DNA from: Pseudomonas sp. CAN1
Lineage (GTDB): Bacteria > Pseudomonadota > Gammaproteobacteria > Pseudomonadales > Pseudomonadaceae
Direction of reading: 5' to 3'
Assembly (NCBI RefSeq): GCF_030462585.1
Contig: NZ_JASMRU010000003.1
Span: 98,852 to 162,851 of the forward strand
Length of the DNA stretch: 64,000 nucleotides
Part shown: piece by piece, positions 58,612-64,000 of the stretch
How positions within the stretch are numbered: the stretch's first letter is position 1
Layout of the letters: every line of letters starts with the position of its first letter
Program-made: the position numbers and the translations under genes
The notes under the pieces: model-generated
The model's database searches: none
What the model was told of the DNA's origin: nothing
What the model saw: only the letters and a program-made list of their open reading frames with translations

Positions 58612-59091
58612 TCAGACCCGCAAGTGATCCAGCGGCAACTCGGTACTCGCCATCACATTGCGCAGCACGAAGCTCGACCGCACGCTGGTCACACCTTCGA
58701 TACGGGTCAGCGTACCGAGCAGGAAGTGCTGGTAATGTTCCATGTCCGGCACCATCACCTTGAGCTGGTAGTCCGCGTCCATCCCGGTGACCAGGCTGCA
58801 TTCCAGCACCTCGGGGCACTTGCCGATGATCTGCTGGAAGTGCTCGAAACGCTCCGGCGTGTGCCGGTCCATGCCGATCAGCACGAAAGCGGTGAGGCTC
58901 AGGCCCAGCTTCTTGCTGTCCAGCAGGGCGACCTGGCGGACGATGTAGCCGTCGTCTTCCAGTTGCTTGACCCGCCGCGAGCAGGGCGAGGGCGACAGGC
59001 CGATGCGTTCGGCCAGTTCCTGGTTGGAGATGCGCGCGTCGCGTTGCAGTTCGGCAAGAATTCGCAGGTCGTAGCGGTCCAGCTTGTCCAT
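58612..59091 (-). CDS. Lrp/AsnC family transcriptional regulator
   Basis: The ATG at 59091 (GAGG upstream) gives 159 residues; the frame is open 30 codons further but the family starts at MDKLDRYDLRIL. An N-terminal helix-turn-helix (ISNQELAERIGLSPSPCSRR) is followed by an AsnC/RAM ligand domain (ALLDSKKLGLSLTAFVLIGM, VTGMDADYQLKVMVPD). It senses amino acids in related proteins. Its target is not evident from the neighbours. Confidence 0.92.
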   Translation of the reverse strand: MDKLDRYDLRILAELQRDARISNQELAERIGLSPSPCSRRVKQLEDDGYIVRQVALLDSKKLGLSLTAFVLIGMDRHTPERFEHFQQIIGKCPEVLECSLVTGMDADYQLKVMVPDMEHYQHFLLGTLTRIEGVTSVRSSFVLRNVMASTELPLDHLRV

Positions 59092-59269
59092 GAAAGCCTC
59101 GTATTTCAATTTAATTGCGCTTGTGGCGTAATTTTTAGGTATTTGTTGCTCAGGTGGTGCCTGTATGAGCAATCTTAGCAATCATTTCCCCGCGTTGTCG
59201 CCGTACTATTTCTTCCAGATTCACAGCCCGGACATCACGTCCCCTGCGATCCGCCCAATCAGGCGCTTC

Positions 59270-59406
59270 GCGGCCCGCCGACCCCACAGGATCGCGCCGG
59301 CCACCGGGCTACGCACTGCCCAGAAGGCGGAGCGAGGTGAGCCGGCGCCAACAGCGACGAGCAGGACGAGATTCCGAAAGGGAGGCTGACGAGCCTCCCT
59401 TTTTTC
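59270..59406 (+). ncRNA. Candidate structured RNA ending in an intrinsic terminator
   Basis: The 440-base gap between the divergent lrp-type and DUF6515-type genes has a strong + strand terminator (AGGGAGGCT, loop 4, AGCCTCCCT then six T; 59379-59405) with no gene before it. Upstream lie perfect arms GCGCCGGC (59294-59301) and GCCGGCGC (59341-59348) enclosing GGGC/GCCC. It may be a small RNA or an attenuated leader of the following gene. The 5-prime end is a guess. Confidence 0.45.
59379..59405 (+). terminator. Orphan intrinsic terminator
   Basis: Perfect 9-bp stem with a 4-base loop and a run of six T on the + strand, 127 bases upstream of the next gene. Confidence 0.88.
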
Positions 59407-59531
59407 TTGCCCGCGATTTGCCCTCCCATCTTTACCCTGACTTTACCCAGCGCCTTGCAATGCGGGCGTTTCGCCGTGGTCTATGGCATTGTCACATCAC
59501 TGTTTTCGGCCTGCGCCGAAGTGAGGAATCC

Positions 59532-60677
59532 ATGAAGTCGGGCATCTGGCAGTTCGCCTCGTTTGCAGTGCTTTCGCTGGCGCTGGCCGTGCAGACGGCC
59601 ACGGCCGCCGGTTTTGGCGGGGCGGAGGTGCAGGGCGGGCAGGGGCAACAGCAGCCCGGCCAGGGCGGCGGCCAGGGGCGGCCGTCCGGTGGCTCGAACA
59701 ATTCCGGGCACGGTAACTCGGGCAACCAGGGCAATTCCGGCGGGGGCAAGTTCGGCTCCCACGAGGTGCCGGGCAATTCCGGTGGCGGCTGGCAGGGGCG
59801 TCCGCCCGGTGGCGGGAATAACGGCGGCCAATGGCAGGGTCGTCCGCCCAGCGGTGGCAACAACAATGGCCAATGGCAGGGCCATCCCCCAGGCAACAAC
59901 GGCAACAACAACGGCCAGTGGCAAGGTCGCCCTCCGGGCGGCAACGACAATGGTCATGGCCGGCCGCCGGGCCAGAATGGCGGCAACCAGTGGCAGGGTG
60001 GCCAGGGGCGTCCGCCGGGGTATGGCGACAGCCAGTGGCAGAACCGCCCGCCGGCCAACAACGGCCATAACGATGGCGGCAAGTTCGGCTCCCACGAGGT
60101 GCGCCCACCGTCCGGCAACTGGCAGGGTCGACCGCCGCCCCAGGGCAACTGGGGGCCGCATCCGTCCTACTGGCGTCCCGGCTATGTGGTGAACAGCATG
60201 CCGCCGGGGCATTACCGCGTGCCCTATCGCGGCAGCGACTATTTCTTCAACGACGGCTACTGGTATCGCCCCTATGGCGGGCGCTACGTGGTGGTGACGC
60301 CGCCCTACGGCGTGCGTGTGCGCTACCTGCCGTCCTACGCGGAGCAGGTGTGGATCGGCAGCATCGGCTACTTCCTCGCCGCCGGCACCTACTACCTGTG
60401 GCAGGCCGGCTCGCAGGACTATGAAGTGGTGGCACCGCCGCAGCAGCCGCAACCGGTTGCCGTGGCGCAGACGGGCTACGACGTGATCGCCTACCCCATG
60501 TACAACCAGGGGCCGGACCAGCAGGCCCGCGATCGTTACGAATGCCATGGCTGGGCGGTGCAGCAGAGTGGTTTCGACCCGGCCTCGGCAAGCTATGCGC
60601 CGCCGGCCTACGTCGCCGACAACTACCGCCGCGCGCTGGCCGCGTGCCTGAGCGGGCGCGGCTACAGCGTCAACTGA
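59532..60677 (+). CDS. Secreted Gly/Asn/Gln-rich DUF6515-like protein
   Basis: The ATG at 59532 (GAGGAATCC upstream) starts a signal peptide ending near TATAAGF; 381 residues. Residues about 30-215 are low complexity with repeated WQGRPPGG-like units and two copies of KFGSHEV. A folded region follows (PSYWRPGYVVNSMPPGHYRV, YFFNDGYWYRP, YFLAAGTYYLW) that resembles RcnB/DUF6515 proteins, and a C-terminal Cys-containing domain (RYECHGWAVQQSGFDP). It is probably in the envelope. Function unknown. Confidence 0.8.
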   Translation: MKSGIWQFASFAVLSLALAVQTATAAGFGGAEVQGGQGQQQPGQGGGQGRPSGGSNNSGHGNSGNQGNSGGGKFGSHEVPGNSGGGWQGRPPGGGNNGGQWQGRPPSGGNNNGQWQGHPPGNNGNNNGQWQGRPPGGNDNGHGRPPGQNGGNQWQGGQGRPPGYGDSQWQNRPPANNGHNDGGKFGSHEVRPPSGNWQGRPPPQGNWGPHPSYWRPGYVVNSMPPGHYRVPYRGSDYFFNDGYWYRPYGGRYVVVTPPYGVRVRYLPSYAEQVWIGSIGYFLAAGTYYLWQAGSQDYEVVAPPQQPQPVAVAQTGYDVIAYPMYNQGPDQQARDRYECHGWAVQQSGFDPASASYAPPAYVADNYRRALAACLSGRGYSVN

Positions 60678-60683
60678 CGCTCA

Positions 60684-61580
60684 CTAGCTGATGGTTTCCT
60701 TGCCCACCACTTCCTGCGGGTCGGCGTGCACCAGCACCTCGGCCCGCGGGAATTCCTTGTGGATTGCCAGCACCGCTTCGTCGCACAGGTGATGCGCCTT
60801 CGACAGTGACAGCTCGCCGGGCAGCTCCAGGTGCAGCTGGACGAACCAGTGGGTGCCGGAAATCCGCGTGCGCAGGTCGTGGGCGCCGAGCACGCCGGGT
60901 ACCTCGCGCACCAGTTCGAGCATGCGCGTGCTGACGTCCGGCGGCAGTTCCTCGTCCATCAGCACGGCAACCGATTCGCGGGCGATCTGGAACGAACTCC
61001 AGAGGATGTAGAGGGCGATGCCCAGGCCGAAGAAGGCGTCCATCTGGTGCCAGCCGAACTGCGCCAGCAACAGGGCGACCAGGATGCTGCTGTTGAGCAG
61101 CAGGTCGGAGCGGTAGTGCAGCGAGTCGGCGCGGATGGCGTTGGAGCCGGTGATCTTCACCACGTAGCCCTGCACCGCCAGCAGGCCGGCGGTGAGCACC
61201 AACGACAGGATCATCACCGCGATGCCCCAGCCGACGGCTTCCACCGGCTCGGGGTGCTGCAGGCGGTCGATGGCCTGGGCGCCGATCAGCACGGCGCTGA
61301 CCGCGATGAACAGCGCCTGGGCCAGCCCCGACAGCGATTCCGCCTTGCCGTGGCCGTAGCGGTGGTCGTCGTCCGCCGGGCGGATGGCGTAGTGCACCGC
61401 CAGCAGGTTGAGGAAGGAGGCGGCGCCGTCGAGCAGCGAATCGGTGAGGCCGGCCAGCAGGCTGACCGAGCCGCTGAGCCACCAGGCGATGGCCTTGGCT
61501 ACCACCAGGGTAATGGCGACGCCGAGCGACGCAAAAGTCGCCAGCCGCATCAGATGGGCGTGGCTGGCGTGCTTGAGCAT
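60684..61580 (-). CDS. fieF: Cation diffusion facilitator, FieF type
   Basis: Inner-membrane metal/proton antiporter (iron, zinc) of 298 residues from the ATG at 61580. Six helices are followed by a cytosolic domain. Metal-site residues are visible in GLTDSLLDGAAS and SLHYRSDLLLN, as in E. coli FieF. The C-terminal domain has HWFVQLHLELPGELSL and HVDPQEV-like AEVLVHADPQE. The start overlaps the stop of the DinB gene (ATGA). Confidence 0.93.
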   Translation of the reverse strand: MLKHASHAHLMRLATFASLGVAITLVVAKAIAWWLSGSVSLLAGLTDSLLDGAASFLNLLAVHYAIRPADDDHRYGHGKAESLSGLAQALFIAVSAVLIGAQAIDRLQHPEPVEAVGWGIAVMILSLVLTAGLLAVQGYVVKITGSNAIRADSLHYRSDLLLNSSILVALLLAQFGWHQMDAFFGLGIALYILWSSFQIARESVAVLMDEELPPDVSTRMLELVREVPGVLGAHDLRTRISGTHWFVQLHLELPGELSLSKAHHLCDEAVLAIHKEFPRAEVLVHADPQEVVGKETIS

Positions 61581-62092
61581 CAGGTTTCCAGGCGGTTGGG
61601 CAGGAAGTAGATGTAGTCCAGCAGCGGCGCCTTCTGGCCCAGTGCGGTGAGCGCGGCGCTCATCTGCCCTCGGTGGTGGGTGCCGTGATTGACCAGGTGC
61701 TGGACGATATTGGCCAGGGTCTGGCGATGTTGCTGTCCGGCCATGTTGCGGTAGTCCAGCTGGGTGCCGAGGGTGGCGTCGCTCTGCTTGCTCAGCCACA
61801 GGCGCCAGGCGCCGACCCCGTCGTTGATGAAGTCGCCGAGGCCGGCGCGATCCGGCGCGGCCTCGGCGTCGAGCCGTTCGAACTGCCAGGGCTCTCGCTG
61901 CACACGGGCGAACCAGATGCGATCGACCACCGCGAGGTGGTTGAGGGTGCCGTGCAGGCTGTCGAAGAACAGCCCGCGCGGTGCGCGGTAGGCCTCTTCA
62001 TCCAGTGGCGCGACGGCCTCCAGGATGCGTTCGTAGGCCCACTGGTGGTACGCCAGGAGTTGTTGCAGGTGTGAAACGAGAGCGCCGTGCAT
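61580..62092 (-). CDS. DinB family protein
   Basis: A 170-residue four-helix-bundle protein with the three-histidine metal site typical of DinB/YfiT (LHGTLNHLAVVDRIWF, HLVNHGTHHRGQMSAAL). It starts HLQQLLAYHQWAYERIL as usual. Some members are thiol-dependent transferases; this one has no cysteine and an unknown reaction. It overlaps fieF and follows the lipoprotein gene by one base, so the three are one operon. Confidence 0.92.
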   Translation of the reverse strand: MHGALVSHLQQLLAYHQWAYERILEAVAPLDEEAYRAPRGLFFDSLHGTLNHLAVVDRIWFARVQREPWQFERLDAEAAPDRAGLGDFINDGVGAWRLWLSKQSDATLGTQLDYRNMAGQQHRQTLANIVQHLVNHGTHHRGQMSAALTALGQKAPLLDYIYFLPNRLET

Positions 62093-62093
62093 A

Positions 62094-62510
62094 TCAGGCC
62101 TCCGGGCGCAGGCCCAGGCTGGCGAGTTGTTGGAGGTCGCCGCTGCGCTGGATCAGACGCGGATCATCCAAGGGCAGCTTGCGGCCGGTTTCCCGTTCAA
62201 GGATGGCCTTGAGTTTAGCCTTGTCCACGGTGCCGTCTTCACTCACCGCATCCTTGAGTTTTTCCGGCGCGACCGAGTACTTCGCATCGGGCAGGTAGAT
62301 CGCGCCGGTGGCGAAGTCTACGCCGAAGGCGATCAGGCCCGGGATGATGTAGAACAACAGACCGATGGCGTCGAAGGCGACGACCGCCGGGTCGATGCGG
62401 CCGTCGATCTGGCCGCGACGATCGGGGTAGAACAGGGTGCCGCAAGCGGTCAGCTGGCTGAACAGGGCGGCGCTCAGAACGGCACAGGACACTCGGGTGG
62501 CAAGACGCAT
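62094..62510 (-). CDS. YidQ/YceK-like lipoprotein
   Basis: GGAGG precedes the ATG at 62510; 138 residues. The signal ends in the lipobox LTAC with Cys23. GTLFYPDRRGQ, DPAVVAFDAIGLLFYIIPG and VDFATGAIYLP resemble small YceK/YidQ lipoproteins. A charged C-terminal domain with KLKAILERETGRKLPLDD follows. First gene of the lipoprotein-DinB-fieF unit. Function unknown. Confidence 0.85.
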   Translation of the reverse strand: MRLATRVSCAVLSAALFSQLTACGTLFYPDRRGQIDGRIDPAVVAFDAIGLLFYIIPGLIAFGVDFATGAIYLPDAKYSVAPEKLKDAVSEDGTVDKAKLKAILERETGRKLPLDDPRLIQRSGDLQQLASLGLRPEA

Positions 62511-62706
62511 GGAAAACCTCCGGGAGGATGATGCGGACAACTATATCAACGAGTCCTGAAGCGCTGCTGGCAGATTCGCACTAGTCAGCGTTCTCGTTGC
62601 TTCTATGACTGCCGAGTTGGCATCGCGGTTCGCCTGCCATGGTCGTCGCAGCCCGCGTAGTCCGCATTACCGTCCTGTGACCTTTGTCTTCCGCTGCTGC
62701 ACGCCT

Positions 62707-64000
62707 TCAGGCCAGGTCGTGCAGGGCGGTATCCAGCGTGGCGAAGCGGAAGACAAAGCCGGCTTCGGCCAGGCGCCGCGGAACGACCCGTTGGCCGTCG
62801 AGGAACAATTCGGCCATTTCTCCCGCCAGTCTGCGCATCGGTCTCTCAGGTATGTGCAGCCAGACCGGCCGCCTGAGCTGCCGGCCGGCCTGCTCGGCGA
62901 ATTCGCTCTGGGTGACTGCTTCGGGGGCCACGAGGTTGTAGGTCCCTTGCAGTTGTTCATCCTCGAAGCAGCGGGCGAATACTCGCAGTACGTCGTCGAT
63001 GTGTATCCAGCTGAGGACCTGATGGCCATTGCCTATCCGCCCGCCAAGCCCAAGTCGGAAGGGCAGCAGCAAGGCCACCAGTGGGCCACCTGGACCCAGC
63101 ACCACGCCCAGGCGCAATACCACCTGGCGTATCCCCTGGGCGCGGACCGGCTGAGCCGATGCTTCCCAGCGCGAGCAGAGTTCGGTCATGAATCCCTGCC
63201 CCTGGAGCGCGTCTTCATCCAGTTGCTCCTCCGGGGGGCGCACGCCGTAGAAGCCGATGGCCGATGCCTGGATCCATAGCGCCGGCTTGTGCGGCGTGCT
63301 GTTCAACCAGTGCAGCAGCGCCTGGGTTACACCGACGCGGCTGGCCAGCAGTTGTTCCTGCCGCCGAGCCGTCCATCGAGGACCTGCGACCGGCGCACCC
63401 GCCAGGTTGATCACCCCATCGAAGAGGTCGAACTGGCCCAGTTGCTCCAGGGAGCCGACACAGCGCGCACGCCCGGCAAACTGATAGGCCGCCTTGACCG
63501 GGTCGCGAGCCAGCAGGGTGATCTGGTGGCCGCTGTCGAGCAGCTGGTTGACCAGGAGCTCGCCGATGAACCCGGTGCCGCCGGTGACCAGCACGCGCCG
63601 AGGCGTGCTGCCGAGGAACGGATTGTCCGGACTGGCCCGCCGCTTCAGCTTCAGGGCGGCCAGCGCGTCGCGGATTCCGGAAGCGATGACACCGAGCGCG
63701 GCGAGGGTCAGCAGCCAGCCGCGCCATCCCGAATCGATGGATACCAGCGCCGTCGGTTGCTCCGCCCACTGCAGCAACTGCAGGCCGTAGACGGCAAGGA
63801 AGGCGCCGCCGTTGATCGCCAGCACGGTATGCATCACACGTTCGAGCGGCGGCAGTTTGCGGGTCCGGTCCTCCACCGTGAAATCCCACAGGGTCAGGAC
63901 GATCTCCAGCGCGAACAGCAGCGCCACGACCAGCGACCAGTTGCCGTGGAAGCCCAGGTGAGCGATACCCAGGAACAGCACGCCATAGATGCAGGCGCGC
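62707..64000 (-). CDS. TIGR01777 (YfcH) family epimerase with membrane domain, 5-prime cut
   Basis: The frame stays open to the window edge (the sequence reads RACIYGVLFLGIAHLG), so the N-terminus lies outside. A region with about four hydrophobic helices (ALLFALEIVLTLWDF, VMHTVLAINGGAFLAVYGL, GWLLTLAALGVIASG) precedes an extended SDR domain with NAD motif VTGGTGFIGELL, INLAGAPVAGPRWT, ASAIGFYG and LRLGVVLGPGGPL. YfcH is usually soluble; the fused membrane part is seen in a subset. Substrate unknown. Confidence 0.87.
   Translation of the reverse strand, partial: RACIYGVLFLGIAHLGFHGNWSLVVALLFALEIVLTLWDFTVEDRTRKLPPLERVMHTVLAINGGAFLAVYGLQLLQWAEQPTALVSIDSGWRGWLLTLAALGVIASGIRDALAALKLKRRASPDNPFLGSTPRRVLVTGGTGFIGELLVNQLLDSGHQITLLARDPVKAAYQFAGRARCVGSLEQLGQFDLFDGVINLAGAPVAGPRWTARRQEQLLASRVGVTQALLHWLNSTPHKPALWIQASAIGFYGVRPPEEQLDEDALQGQGFMTELCSRWEASAQPVRAQGIRQVVLRLGVVLGPGGPLVALLLPFRLGLGGRIGNGHQVLSWIHIDDVLRVFARCFEDEQLQGTYNLVAPEAVTQSEFAEQAGRQLRRPVWLHIPERPMRRLAGEMAELFLDGQRVVPRRLAEAGFVFRFATLDTALHDLA

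Noticed and set aside
58115..58627. Frames coding Lys-Pro, Ser-Gln, Leu-Trp or Gly-Phe repeats across the AAGCCA array
   Set aside because: All frames through a stop-free six-base repeat are open; starts have no ribosome binding site and flanks are palindromic repeats.
59100..59290. GacA binding site (TGTAAG-N6-CTTACA) upstream of the candidate RNA
   Set aside because: No such palindrome is visible, so the RNA is not called an RsmY/Z-type regulator.
59165..59389. 74-codon + strand frame ending at the orphan terminator
   Set aside because: Pro/Arg/Thr-rich with no resemblance to known leader peptides and no ribosome binding site; I prefer a non-coding RNA or leader.

Overview
The window is high-GC Pseudomonas chromosome. 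The order proA-nadD-rsfS-rlmH-mrdA-rodA-mltB-rlpA-dacA-ybeD-lipB-lipA, then leuS-lptE-holA, phoH-ybeY-corC-lnt, miaB, thiD-thiE-hemL, ladS and amn is the gene neighbourhood I recall around PA3962-PA4007 of P. aeruginosa. Dense GTAGGAGCGAGC-type intergenic palindromes also fit Pseudomonas. The species cannot be fixed from this alone. I saw no tRNA, rRNA, CRISPR array, insertion sequence or integrase.

Layout. 1-10.5 kb: a + strand envelope and cofactor block. proA, nadD, rsfS, rlmH, the elongasome genes mrdA and rodA, and mltB and rlpA are mostly overlapping or nearly so. dacA, ybeD, lipB and lipA follow, ending at a clear terminator. 10.5-14.7 kb: a second MltB-type transglycosylase, a small periplasmic protein, a tiny arfA-like ribosome-rescue gene whose hairpin lies inside its own reading frame, a YCII protein and an MFS carrier, with palindromic repeats between them. 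14.7-33.2 kb: conserved housekeeping genes plus the hybrid sensor kinase LadS.

33.3-48.8 kb: an accessory catabolic block between ladS and a TetR/AidB-like pair, which I recall as neighbours in P. aeruginosa PAO1. It holds ilvE, an IclR regulator and a divergent run of eleven closely packed genes, followed by an OprD porin. The run encodes a DUF35 OB-fold protein with no zinc-ribbon cysteines, a thiolase-fold protein with no nucleophilic cysteine at the usual site, a fused ADP-forming-type acyl-CoA synthetase, a double-hotdog MaoC hydratase, an MFS carrier, a PaaI thioesterase, a two-subunit acyl-CoA dehydrogenase, an enoyl-CoA hydratase/isomerase, an SDR and an NMO-like flavoprotein. Together they could take up an organic acid, activate it to CoA, dehydrogenate and hydrate it, then cleave it by a retro-aldol step as in steroid side-chain degradation. 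The substrate is unknown. This is the best candidate for an undescribed system.

49-64 kb: TetR plus an AidB-like dehydrogenase with a perfect operator-like palindrome, a higBA toxin-antitoxin module and Bro-N protein, amn, deoC, a metallo-beta-lactamase-fold protein, a pseudouridine synthase, DUF2788, an unusual repeat-rich gap (a 25-bp inverted repeat and fourteen copies of AAGCCA), an Lrp regulator, a candidate structured RNA ending in a terminator, a Gly/Asn/Gln-rich DUF6515-like secreted protein, a cation diffusion facilitator, a DinB protein, a lipoprotein and a TIGR01777 epimerase cut by the window end.
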